Shown here one piece after another: positions 41,004 through 48,540 of a stretch of DNA of 64,000 nt. The notes beneath the pieces were generated by a model. The model worked only from the letters and a program-made list of their open reading frames with translations. It was not told the DNA's origin and did no database searches. Position numbers and translations under genes: made by a program. This DNA is from VAXT01 sp964591295. Lineage in GTDB: Bacteria > Actinomycetota > Thermoleophilia > Gaiellales > Gaiellaceae. The stretch spans positions 10,230 through 74,229 of the forward strand of contig CAZQAG010000006.1 of the NCBI GenBank assembly GCA_964591295.1, written 5' to 3'. The stretch's first letter is position 1. The number at the start of each line of letters is the position of its first letter.

Positions 41004-41107
41004 TCCACAGTTGTGGAAAGTTCGCTATTTAGAAAAAAGCGGGCGTGCCGTAGCTGCCGTTGAGTGCTGTGGAGTGTCGCCAAGGTGAGGCCGCGACCTG
41101 TGGATAA
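41004..41107. promoter_or_regulatory. Cluster of DnaA-box-like sequences
   Basis: TCCACA-GT-TGTGGA (41004-41017) is an inverted pair overlapping TTGTGGAAA, followed by a GCTGTGGAG element and by TGTGGATAA (41099-41107), whose complement TTATCCACA is the consensus DnaA box. No dnaA or rep gene is nearby, so an origin is not claimed. Confidence 0.35.
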
Positions 41108-41183
41108 CCTCGCCTCTCGGCGCTCCGCAAGAGGTGTCGAGTTTCTCTCGCAAATTGCGCTTTTTGAGATACGCCGGGAGGCG

Positions 41184-41492
41184 CTAAGCCATGCGATCTA
41201 GCCCCTCCTGCTGCCTGCGCGCCGCCTGCGCGCGCCGTACTCTGAGCACTACGGCGGCAGGGACGACCACGGCAACGAGGATCGTCGTGATGGTCCACCA
41301 AGTGTTCACTGGCCCGGTGATTGGTACCCCTAGCAGGATGGTGAGCAGCCACCACTGCAGCCAGAGAAGGACGAACACACTAAATACCGCACCAAACGCA
41401 AACATCGCCCACGAAACGATTCGCAAGAGCATGAAGCTGCAAAGTCTAAGAGCTATTTCGATTCGGACTGAACCCCCGAAAGCCAAACCCAC
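41184..41492 (-). CDS. Small membrane protein of the accessory island
   Basis: A 102-residue protein with a hydrophobic stretch near residues 13-46 and a helix near 64-85 (TTILVAVVVPAAVVLRVRR), with a basic C-terminal tail rich in Ala, Arg and Gln. No known family. Lower GC than the chromosomal backbone. It follows the other small membrane gene on the same strand after a near-palindrome. Confidence 0.5.
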   Translation of the reverse strand: MGLAFGGSVRIEIALRLCSFMLLRIVSWAMFAFGAVFSVFVLLWLQWWLLTILLGVPITGPVNTWWTITTILVAVVVPAAVVLRVRRAQAARRQQEGLDRMA

Positions 41493-41502
41493 CTTTTTGC
41501 GC

Positions 41503-41524
41503 CAAACCTTCCTAGGAGGGTTTG
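41503..41524. repeat. Near-perfect palindrome containing the right copy of the island direct repeat
   Basis: CAAACCTTCC/TAGGAGGGTTTG is a 22-nt inverted repeat with one mismatched pair, overlapping the stop codon of the gene at 41512-41796. Bases 41512-41524 (CTAGGAGGGTTTG) repeat 39101-39113. It may be a transcription terminator or part of an attachment-like site. Confidence 0.5.
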
Positions 41525-41796
41525 ACTAAACGATTGGCGAAACGGCGCTTGCGTCGCCGTCGCCAGAGCCATTCGGCAATCACACTGAGAATGACTGCTC
41601 CGAGGAAGCCTAAGCCGATTGCGTAGAGGCCGCTGGCACCTGCGCAAAACGCGGATGTCTGGCCGGGGTTGACCTCAGACGGGGGGCAAGTGCTTTCGAT
41701 TGGGGCCTGTAGCCACGTCAGGGAGGCCCAAGCCACCAGCACTGCGAAGACAAGCCTTACGGACTCGATTAGGAGTCGAGTCCGGAGATCCCACAT
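41512..41796 (-). CDS. Small membrane protein of the accessory island
   Basis: A 94-residue protein with two membrane helices (about 9-30, LIESVRLVFAVLVAWASLTW, and about 55-78, GLYAIGLGFLGAVILSVIAEWLW) separated by a loop with two cysteines (CPPSE and FCAG), then an Arg/Lys-rich tail. No family recognised. Its last codons form part of the island direct repeat. Confidence 0.55.
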   Translation of the reverse strand: MWDLRTRLLIESVRLVFAVLVAWASLTWLQAPIESTCPPSEVNPGQTSAFCAGASGLYAIGLGFLGAVILSVIAEWLWRRRRKRRFANRLVKPS

Positions 41797-41966
41797 GGCT
41801 TGAGTAAAGCGGTTCGGCTTCAGTTACGCCGCGAGTGGAACGGCCCGCGCTCGGGCGAGAGCCTGCGACAACCGGGGGGTGAGCCGGTGTCAGGTCTTGC
41901 GTTGACACATAGAAGTCCCGTGTCCACACAACCCGTCGTCTCGAAGGTGCCATCCGATGCGTTGGC

Positions 41967-41972
41967 TATCTT
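41967..41972 (+). promoter_or_regulatory. -10-like TATCTT before the HNH gene
   Basis: TATCTT ends 6 nt before GTG 41979, leaderless-type spacing. The 180 bases upstream hold no gene. Confidence 0.45.
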
Positions 41973-41978
41973 GTCAAC

Positions 41979-43301
41979 GTGGTTGTTGCCGAATCGGAGA
42001 ACTGCGAGCTCACCGACCTCCCGCTCGAGCAGCTCGAGGACGAGATCGCGACGCTTGCCTCGCACATCTACGCTGGCACCTGCCGCTGGCTCGAGCTGGT
42101 CGGCGAGCTCGACCGCCGTGGCGGCTTCGCGGGCTGTACGGTCGCCGAGTGGCTCGCCTGGCGCTGTGCGCTGACGCCGCGCGCGGCGCGCGAGCACGTG
42201 CGGGTTGCACGGCGGCTTTCCGAGCTTCCGCTCATCCACGGCGCCTTCGCGCGCGGCGAGCTCTCCTACGCCAAGGTGCGGGCGCTGACGCGGGTTGCCG
42301 ACGAGGCGAGCGAGCAAGAGCTGCTCGAGCTTGCCCGTCACCTGACAGCGTCCCAGCTCGAGCGGGCGGTCCGTGCCTACCGTCGTGTGACACGCGAGGA
42401 GGCAAACGCGCTCCAGGACGCGGCCTACGTCGGCTACTCCTGGGACGAGGACGGCTCACTCGTCCTCCGCGCCCGCCTCGCCCCGGAGGATGGCGCGCTC
42501 GTTCTGCGCGCACTCGGTGCGGCCCGCGAGCGGCTTCAGGAGCGCGAGTGGTCGGCCGAGCGCGGTTCCGCGGAACCGCGAGAGCCTGGGCGCAGGCCGA
42601 GCAACGCCGAGGCGCTGACTGCGATGGCTGACCTGGCACTTGCGAGCGAGAGTCAGGGCCGAGCAGGCGGCGAGCGCCACCAGCTCGTCGTCCACGTCGA
42701 CGAGGCCGCGCTCAGGGGCGACGACGAGGCCGCCTGCACGCTCGAGGAGGGGCCCGCAATCGCGGCCGAGACGGCGCGGCGACTCGCCTGCGACGCCTCG
42801 CTCGTCGAGATCAGGGAGCGAGCCGGCGAGCCGCTTTCCGTAGGGCGCAAGACGCGCACGGTCCCGCCGGCGATGCGGCGGGCCCTGCAAGCCCGCGATC
42901 GCGGGTGCCGGTTTCCGGGCTGCGACAACCGGCGATTCGTCGATGCGCACCACATCAGGCACTGGGCCGCTGGCGGCGAGACGAAGCTCGCCAACCTCGT
43001 CCTGCTGTGCGGGCGCCACCACCGCTTCGTGCACGAGGGCGGCTACTCGATCGTCGAGCTCGCCGACGGCAGCCTCGCCTTTCGGGATCCCTGGGGAGGC
43101 CCGATCCCAACCGTCCCGCGACCGCCTCCGGGCGATCCGAGTGGGCTGCTCGAGCGCAACCGCTTGCTCGGAATCGACGCAGCCACCTGCGCGAGTGGCG
43201 ACGGCGACCGGATGGACCTCGGGCTCGTTGTCGATGCGCTCCTGGCACAGTTTCGGCGCGAAGGTCGGGCGCCGCCCGCTACGCGGGTGCCCACGGATTG
43301 A
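41979..43301 (+). CDS. DUF222/HNH endonuclease domain protein (13E12-repeat type)
   Basis: A 440-residue protein with an N-terminal helical DUF222 domain (about 10-290; TVAEWLAWRCALTPRAAREHVRVARRL-like start) and a C-terminal HNH nuclease domain (about 305-360; CRFPGCDNRRFVDAHHIRHWAAGGETKLANLVLLC, then HHRFVHEGG). The zinc-binding and catalytic residues C, C, H, H, N, H are present. Such genes occur in many copies in actinobacteria, as in the 13E12 repeat family of mycobacteria, and are thought to be mobile or selfish. Codon use matches the chromosome. Confidence 0.88.
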   Translation: MVVAESENCELTDLPLEQLEDEIATLASHIYAGTCRWLELVGELDRRGGFAGCTVAEWLAWRCALTPRAAREHVRVARRLSELPLIHGAFARGELSYAKVRALTRVADEASEQELLELARHLTASQLERAVRAYRRVTREEANALQDAAYVGYSWDEDGSLVLRARLAPEDGALVLRALGAARERLQEREWSAERGSAEPREPGRRPSNAEALTAMADLALASESQGRAGGERHQLVVHVDEAALRGDDEAACTLEEGPAIAAETARRLACDASLVEIRERAGEPLSVGRKTRTVPPAMRRALQARDRGCRFPGCDNRRFVDAHHIRHWAAGGETKLANLVLLCGRHHRFVHEGGYSIVELADGSLAFRDPWGGPIPTVPRPPPGDPSGLLERNRLLGIDAATCASGDGDRMDLGLVVDALLAQFRREGRAPPATRVPTD

Positions 43302-43692
43302 GAAGCGGAACGCCGGCGCCCTCGAGTTTCGAGGTGTCGCGCGTGACGAAGATGAGGCCGTGGACGAGCGCGGTCGCGGCCAGCAGGCTGTCGACTACCG
43401 GCAGGGGTGCCGGGGCGTTCAGCCGGCCCCACGCATCACCGACCGCGACCGAGACCGGCAGGAGGCGATCCCGGAAGTCCCGCTGGAGAGAGTCCAGCCA
43501 CTGTTCGTAGGACCGGGCCTGCTCCGGGTCTCGCACGCGCAGACGCTCGATTCCCTGCCGGATCTCACCGACGACGAGGACGCTGAGGAAGAGATCTTCA
43601 CCGGTGGCTTCTTTGAACCACGACGCGACGCCGGAGTTCGGCGTCGGCCGGCGTAGCTCCGAGATCACGTTCGTGTCGAGCAGGTAGCTCAC
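43279..43692 (-). CDS. vapC: PIN-domain ribonuclease toxin (VapC type)
   Basis: A 137-residue PIN protein. Acidic catalytic residues appear in LLDTNVISEL (Asp), VVGEIRQGIERL (Glu) and VVDSLLAATALVHGLIFVTRD (two Asp), all in the usual order. It probably cleaves specific RNAs when released from its antitoxin. The start overlaps the antitoxin gene stop (ATGA). It converges on the HNH gene with a 23-nt overlap. Confidence 0.9.
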   Translation of the reverse strand: MSYLLDTNVISELRRPTPNSGVASWFKEATGEDLFLSVLVVGEIRQGIERLRVRDPEQARSYEQWLDSLQRDFRDRLLPVSVAVGDAWGRLNAPAPLPVVDSLLAATALVHGLIFVTRDTSKLEGAGVPLLNPWAPA

Positions 43693-43931
43693 AGGTCGAC
43701 GGCGCGGGCCGGCTCATCTGACCGCTCGAGCTCGAGCAGGTCGAAGTCCGGGGCCGCGCTCAAGAAGCGCTTGAAGTCGTGCTCACCCTCGGAGAGGCGC
43801 CGGTAGGCGTCGAGCGCGAGGACGACGACGACCGCCCGGCCGCGTCGGGTCACGAGCTGAGGCCCTTCTGTCAGGGCGCGCTCGACGACCTCGCTGAACC
43901 GTTGCTTTGCGTTCTGGAGCTGCCACACCAC
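43689..43931 (-). CDS. Phd/YefM-type antitoxin
   Basis: An 80-residue antitoxin with the Phd/YefM N-terminal fold: WQLQNAKQRFSEVVERALTEGPQLVTRRGRAVVVVL. The C-terminal tail (DFKRFL to the end) would neutralise the PIN toxin. A GTG start at 43931 (a second GTG follows) is preceded by AGGAGG. The promoter and a palindromic operator lie directly upstream. Confidence 0.88.
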   Translation of the reverse strand: MVWQLQNAKQRFSEVVERALTEGPQLVTRRGRAVVVVLALDAYRRLSEGEHDFKRFLSAAPDFDLLELERSDEPARAVDL

Positions 43932-43947
43932 CTAGAGGTCCTCCTGG

Positions 43948-43966
43948 CTAGACTGTCTAGATTATA
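43948..43966 (-). promoter_or_regulatory. Toxin-antitoxin promoter and operator
   Basis: CTAGAC-T-GTCTAG (43948-43960) is a perfect palindrome directly downstream of a consensus TATAAT (43961-43966, minus strand). Transcription would start within the palindrome, as expected for an autoregulated toxin-antitoxin operon. Confidence 0.65.
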
Positions 43967-44028
43967 ATCGAACGAACCTGACACGGTTTCGGAACGAAGG
44001 CGTCACCAAGGTCCTCCGCCGCCCTCAC

Positions 44029-44034
44029 TAGGGT
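44029..44034 (+). promoter_or_regulatory. -10-like TAGGGT before the helicase gene
   Basis: TAGGGT ends 6 nt before GTG 44041, leaderless-type spacing. Confidence 0.45.
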
Positions 44035-44040
44035 GGGGCG

Positions 44041-45870
44041 GTGGTCGACGGGCTGAACCCTGAGCAGCGCTGCGCGGTCGAGGCCGTCCGCGGGCCTGTT
44101 TGCATCCTCGCCGGCGCGGGCTCGGGCAAGACGACGACGATCACACACCGCGTCGCGAACCAGGTGGCGAGCGGAGCGTTCCGGTCGGACGAGATCCTTG
44201 CAGTCACCTTCACCGACAAGGCGGCCGGCGAGATGCGCGCGCGGCTCGAGAGGCTGGGCGTGACCGGCGTCCGCGCCTGCACTTTCCACTCCGCCGCCCT
44301 CGGGCAGCTGCGCTTCTTCGCGCCGGAGCCGATCGGCAAGATCCTCGCGTCGAAGGCGTTGCCGCTCCGCTACATCGGGAACTCGCTCCCTGCGCCGTAC
44401 AAGTTTCGGCCGGCGGGCGACCTCGCGACCGAGGTCGAGTGGGCGAAGAATCGCCGCATTACGCCGGCCGACTACCTCCGCTCGCTCGGCGACCACGAGC
44501 CGCCGATCCCGAAGGACCTGATGGTGAAGGTCTACCGCGACTACGAGCTGCGGAAGGCCGACCAGGGCTACGTCGACTTCGAGGACCTGCTCGAGATGGC
44601 GGTCCGGCTCTTCGACACCGACGCCGGAGCGCTCGAGCAGGTGCGCGACCGCTACCGCGCGTTCACCGTCGACGAGTACCAGGACGTCAACACGCTTCAG
44701 CAGACGCTGCTCGACCGCTGGCTCGGCGAGCGCGACGAGTTGTGTGCGGTCGGCGACGATTACCAGTCGATCTACGCCTTCACCGGGGCGAGCCCGGAGC
44801 ACCTGCTCTCGATGCCACAGCGCTTCCCGGGCGCGACCGTCGTCCGGCTCGAGGAGAACTACCGCTCGACGCCCGAGGTGCTCGAGTTCGCGAACCGGCT
44901 CGTGCCGCGGCTCGGCGGAGCCGAGAAGGTTCTGCGAGCCACGCTCCCCGCCGGCGATGCGCCCGTCACCCGCTCCTTCGGGGAACCAGAGCTCGAAGCG
45001 GCGTTCATCGTCGAGCGCATGCTCGCGCTACACGAGGCCGGCACCTCGTACGAGGACACGGCGCTCCTGTTTCGAACGAACGCGCGCTCGGCCGACTTCG
45101 AGGAGGCGCTCACGGATGCGCGGATCCCGTTCCAGGGCGCCGCATTCCTCTCACGTAACGCCGCCAAGCAGCTGCTGAAGGCGCTCCGCGGTTTCGGCGG
45201 GTCAGTCTCGGAGGTGCGCCGGGTCGCGCTGGAGCAGGGGATGCTCGAGGTGATTCCCGACAAGCTCGGCGAGCGCGAGGTGACGCGCCAGAACGACCTC
45301 GCGCGCCTCGTTCGGCTGGCGACCGAGTTCGGCGACGGAACCGTGCCGGAGTTTGTCGCGCACCTGGAAGAGCGGTTCGGCAGCAACTCGACCAAGGGCG
45401 TGCACCTCCTGACCTATCACCGCGCGAAAGGCCTCGAGTTCGACGCCGTCTTCCTGCCGCGGCTCGAGGAGCGCGAGCTGCCGTCGAAGCTCTCGAAGAC
45501 TGACGCCGCGATCGCCGAGGAGCGCCGGCTCCTCTACGTCGGCCTGACCCGCGCGAAGCGCCACCTGACCGTGACGTGGGCCGGCAAGCCCAGCCGCTTC
45601 CTCGCCGAGCTGGAGATCCAGGCAGCACCGCCACCCAAGCCCCTCGAGCCCGACGATCCGCTCTACGCCGTGCTCAAGAAGTGGCGGCTGGAGACGGCGA
45701 AAGCCGAGGAACGGCCCGCGTACGTGATCTTCCACAACTCGACGCTGGCCGAGATCGTCCGCCGCGGCCCGCGTAGCCGCGAGGAGCTCGCCGCGGTGCC
45801 GGGAGTCGGCCCGGCGAAGCTCGATCGCTACGGCGACGAGGTGCTGGCGGTGCTCGCCGCCGGGACCTGA
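44041..45870 (+). CDS. UvrD/Rep-type superfamily I DNA helicase with C-terminal HRDC-like domain
   Basis: A 609-residue helicase. Walker A is AGAGSGKTTT (24-33), followed by AVTFTDKAAGEMRARL, DEYQDVNTLQQ (motif II), VGDDYQSIYAFTGA (III), VVRLEENYRSTPEVL (IV), LLTYHRAKGLEFDAVFLP (V) and RRLLYVGLTRAK (VI). The C-terminal about 75 residues, with ELAAVPGVGPAKLDRYGDEVL, form an HRDC domain, as in the actinobacterial UvrD2. ATP-driven 3'-5' unwinding in DNA repair is expected from the family. Confidence 0.9.
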   Translation: MVDGLNPEQRCAVEAVRGPVCILAGAGSGKTTTITHRVANQVASGAFRSDEILAVTFTDKAAGEMRARLERLGVTGVRACTFHSAALGQLRFFAPEPIGKILASKALPLRYIGNSLPAPYKFRPAGDLATEVEWAKNRRITPADYLRSLGDHEPPIPKDLMVKVYRDYELRKADQGYVDFEDLLEMAVRLFDTDAGALEQVRDRYRAFTVDEYQDVNTLQQTLLDRWLGERDELCAVGDDYQSIYAFTGASPEHLLSMPQRFPGATVVRLEENYRSTPEVLEFANRLVPRLGGAEKVLRATLPAGDAPVTRSFGEPELEAAFIVERMLALHEAGTSYEDTALLFRTNARSADFEEALTDARIPFQGAAFLSRNAAKQLLKALRGFGGSVSEVRRVALEQGMLEVIPDKLGEREVTRQNDLARLVRLATEFGDGTVPEFVAHLEERFGSNSTKGVHLLTYHRAKGLEFDAVFLPRLEERELPSKLSKTDAAIAEERRLLYVGLTRAKRHLTVTWAGKPSRFLAELEIQAAPPPKPLEPDDPLYAVLKKWRLETAKAEERPAYVIFHNSTLAEIVRRGPRSREELAAVPGVGPAKLDRYGDEVLAVLAAGT

Positions 45871-45898
45871 ACAGCCCCGGCGGCGAAAACCCGCTACG

Positions 45899-47488
45899 TC
45901 AGGAGCCCGGCACGCGGAGCAGCATCATCTGCCCCGCCTCGCGCCTGAGCTCGATGCCGGGATACGGACTGGGCGCCGTGTCGATCTCCCAGCCGTGCGC
46001 CTGCACGTCGAGCAGGAAGGCACCGGGACCGAACGCCGCCGAAGCGTCGATGATGCCGCTCGATTCCCACATGCCCGGCGTCAAGTCCGGCCGTTGCGAC
46101 TGGTTCACCTGCGCGACAGGCTCGAGCGGCCCCGCCGGCAGCGTGTAGCGCCAGACCTTCGCGTAGGCAAACCCCTGGTTGTGCCCTCCCGGGTCCTCCT
46201 GGATCAGGATGCTGTTCTCGGTCGTCTCGACGTTGTCCGGCTGGTGCATCGCCGCCGGATTGTCATAGCCGAGTGGATCCTGGTCGATCAGCACGGACAG
46301 GCTCTGGACCGTGAGCGGGTCGTCCGGGTCGAGCACGAGCTTGAAGATCCGCCCGTTGGGATAGAGACCGCGCGTACTCGAAGACCCTCTCCGGAGCCGG
46401 CCCGCGCCGTCCGGGATCGCCCGCGGCTCGCCGGTATCGGCGAAGTAGACGACGTTCGGATCCTCCCGGTCGTAGGCCAGGTCTTCGACGCGGATGAACT
46501 GGAGCGCGCGAACGACGTTGTGGCTCCAGTACTCGAGCACCCACTGCGGCCCGTCGGGAATCCCGCCGGGCGGTGACGGGTAGCCGAAGTCGGCCGCGCG
46601 GACGTCCGTCCCGTCGGCCCGCTTCCCGGTTGCGATCGCCCGCGGCACCGGGATGAAGTGTCCGGACGCACCGTTGGCCGCCGGGAAGTCGCCGTAGTCG
46701 TTCACGTTCGGGTCGTCCGCCACGAAGGCGTAGAGCGTGCCCTGGTCCCTCCAGACCGCCTGCCCACTCGGGGCGGAGTAGAGGTAGAGCTGCGAGGCCG
46801 GAGCGTCGAACGTGTCGTCGCCGGAGAGGACGACCGGATGGCCGTACCCCGGCACGGCGACGCTGTTCTCGTGGTTGTGCCGGCCCATTCCGTAGATCGA
46901 GCGGTAAGCGCCGTTCCTCGTGTCCATCGCCACCACGACTCCCGCCTGCTCGGCGGACGGCTCGTCGAGGGAGACGGATGGCGGGTGCCAGGCGTACCCC
47001 TGTCGCAAGACGATGTCGCGTGCCTCCTCGTTGGTGAACAGCAGCTCGCGCTCGAACCCATGCGCGGGCCCGACGAGGAAGTTCGAGCAGAAGCGCTGAT
47101 AGTTCGCGCTGGACGGGATGGCAACGTCGCCGCGCAGCACGCCCGCGCTGTGCTGGTTCAGACGCAGGCGGCTCACCATCGAGTTGTTGAAGTCGCTTCG
47201 CGAAGCCGGGAACGGGACGAGCGACGTCTCGTGGTTGACATAGACGTCCATCGTGCCGCGGCCGTTCAGCGTGAACGAGATCCCGTCCGGGATCGCCTCG
47301 AACATGTAGTTCCTGACCCGGTCCCCCACCGAGATGATCGGCGTGACGCTCGAGCCCGGCGCGAGCGGAGTCAGCATCGCAGGCGTCGACGTGCGGAACC
47401 CCGAGTTGTTGTCGGCGCCCGCCGGCAGCGCGGCGAGCACCCCCACCGCCGCTCCCGCAGCGGCGAGAAGAGACAGCTTCTTTCTCAT
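45899..47488 (-). CDS. Secreted DUF839/PhoX-like phosphatase family protein
   Basis: A 529-residue exported protein with signal peptide (LSLLAAAGAAVGVLAALPAGA). The propeller-type DUF839 (PhoX) fold is suggested by DVYVNHETSL, GRHNHENSVAVPGYGHPVVLSGDDTF, DLAYDREDPNVVYFADTG, QPDNVETTENSILIQEDPGG and a C-terminal LLDVQAHG. The acidic residues after NVET and in EDPGG correspond to the metal region. Phosphatase activity is plausible but unproven for this branch. ATG 47488 is preferred over GTG 47491 because of the GGGGAG site. Confidence 0.8.
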   Translation of the reverse strand: MRKKLSLLAAAGAAVGVLAALPAGADNNSGFRTSTPAMLTPLAPGSSVTPIISVGDRVRNYMFEAIPDGISFTLNGRGTMDVYVNHETSLVPFPASRSDFNNSMVSRLRLNQHSAGVLRGDVAIPSSANYQRFCSNFLVGPAHGFERELLFTNEEARDIVLRQGYAWHPPSVSLDEPSAEQAGVVVAMDTRNGAYRSIYGMGRHNHENSVAVPGYGHPVVLSGDDTFDAPASQLYLYSAPSGQAVWRDQGTLYAFVADDPNVNDYGDFPAANGASGHFIPVPRAIATGKRADGTDVRAADFGYPSPPGGIPDGPQWVLEYWSHNVVRALQFIRVEDLAYDREDPNVVYFADTGEPRAIPDGAGRLRRGSSSTRGLYPNGRIFKLVLDPDDPLTVQSLSVLIDQDPLGYDNPAAMHQPDNVETTENSILIQEDPGGHNQGFAYAKVWRYTLPAGPLEPVAQVNQSQRPDLTPGMWESSGIIDASAAFGPGAFLLDVQAHGWEIDTAPSPYPGIELRREAGQMMLLRVPGS

Positions 47489-47523
47489 CACTCTCCCCTT
47501 TGAGATTGCTTGCGAGCGAGATT

Positions 47524-48540
47524 CTAAGGGGACTCGGCTGCCGAGAGCAGCAGGTCGAGCATCAGCTTCGGGTCGCGCCGGACGCGCGGTGCCCCGTCAC
47601 CCTGTCGCTTCTCGAGGTCGAGCGCGCGTGGGTCGGTGAGCGGCCGCAGCCGGCCTTCCCGGAGCAGCATCTCGTCGACGCCGCCGAGCCGGCCGCCGTA
47701 CGTCGTGTAGACGGGCACGCCGAGCGCCGCAGCCTCGCGGTTCATCGTCCCCCCGGCGGAGACGACGAGGTCGGCGAGCGCGATCAGGCTCTGGGCGTCA
47801 ACGGCGCGGTCGGGAACGATCACCGACGGGAGGGACAGTCCCCGGACGTACTCGCGCTGTTCGGGGCTGCGGGGTAGGACGACTGCGTGCACGTCCTTCT
47901 GGTGTCCGAGATGAGCAAGGAGCCGTGGGAAGAACGGGTTCGAGCGGCGATGGTAGAGGGAGACGTCCGGCGGAGTGCGGACGACGACAAGCGTCCGCTC
48001 CCGGTTGACGAGCAGCTCGGCGAGCACGGTCGGGTCGGGCTCGAAGTCGTAGAGGTAGTACTCCTCCTTCAGTCCCGGGTACCGGAGGAGCTTCGGTGGC
48101 CGAACCCCGAAGCGCGCCATGCGCTCGAGGGGGATCGCCTCGGGCACGACGACCTTCGTCGCCGCGCGGTCGCCGAGGTGGTGCTGGAGGGTCGCGTACT
48201 CGTAGTCGTGCGTCGTCGCGCTCGGGATGCCGAGGCGCCGTGCAGTGATTGTCAACTCGTGCGAGCCGTGCGCGAGCGCGAGGTCGAAGCCGCGCCCTCG
48301 GGCGTGCCGCTTGAGCGCGCGGAGCCGACCCGCCAGAGAGGCGGCCTTTCCGACGCGAGACCGCCCGCCGTGGCGGCCGATCACGGTCGCGTCGATTCCG
48401 TGCCGCTCGAGGAGCTCGAGGGTCTGCGCGTAGTCACGCGTTGTCACCTCGATCTCGTCACCGCGTGCCCGCAAGAGCTTCATCAGCGGCCGGAAGACGA
48501 GCACATGCGCAGGAGCCGAGATGTCGATCCAGACTTTCAT
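47524..48540 (-). CDS. DUF354 family glycosyltransferase-like protein
   Basis: A 338-residue protein of the DUF354 family, with a GT-B fold. It begins VWIDISAPAHVLVFRPLMKLLRARGDE, a typical nucleotide-sugar epimerase/glycosyltransferase-like start, and has the C-terminal donor-site region LIALADLVVSAGGTMNREAAALGVPVYTTYGG. Such proteins occur in surface-glycan clusters. It overlaps asnB (ATGA) immediately upstream on the same strand. Confidence 0.85.
   Translation of the reverse strand: MKVWIDISAPAHVLVFRPLMKLLRARGDEIEVTTRDYAQTLELLERHGIDATVIGRHGGRSRVGKAASLAGRLRALKRHARGRGFDLALAHGSHELTITARRLGIPSATTHDYEYATLQHHLGDRAATKVVVPEAIPLERMARFGVRPPKLLRYPGLKEEYYLYDFEPDPTVLAELLVNRERTLVVVRTPPDVSLYHRRSNPFFPRLLAHLGHQKDVHAVVLPRSPEQREYVRGLSLPSVIVPDRAVDAQSLIALADLVVSAGGTMNREAAALGVPVYTTYGGRLGGVDEMLLREGRLRPLTDPRALDLEKRQGDGAPRVRRDPKLMLDLLLSAAESP

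Larger units (their letters stand above)
40870..41183. other. Gene-free, AT-richer stretch with hairpin and DnaA-box-like sites
   Basis: No supported gene here. It holds a strong hairpin next to the tRNA (40877-40908) and several TGTGGA/TCCACA elements at 41004-41107. AT content is clearly higher than in the rest of the window (for example ATTTAGAAAAAAG near 41030). Confidence 0.6.

Noticed and set aside
41004..41107. Chromosomal or plasmid replication origin
   Set aside because: Only two or three DnaA-box-like sites, with no dnaA, dnaN, parAB or rep gene in the surrounding 10 kb.
41041..41109. Small ORFs in the AT-rich gap between tRNA-Gln and 41184
   Set aside because: Frames there have no ribosome-binding site, no codon bias and overlap the tRNA or DnaA-like sites on the other strand.
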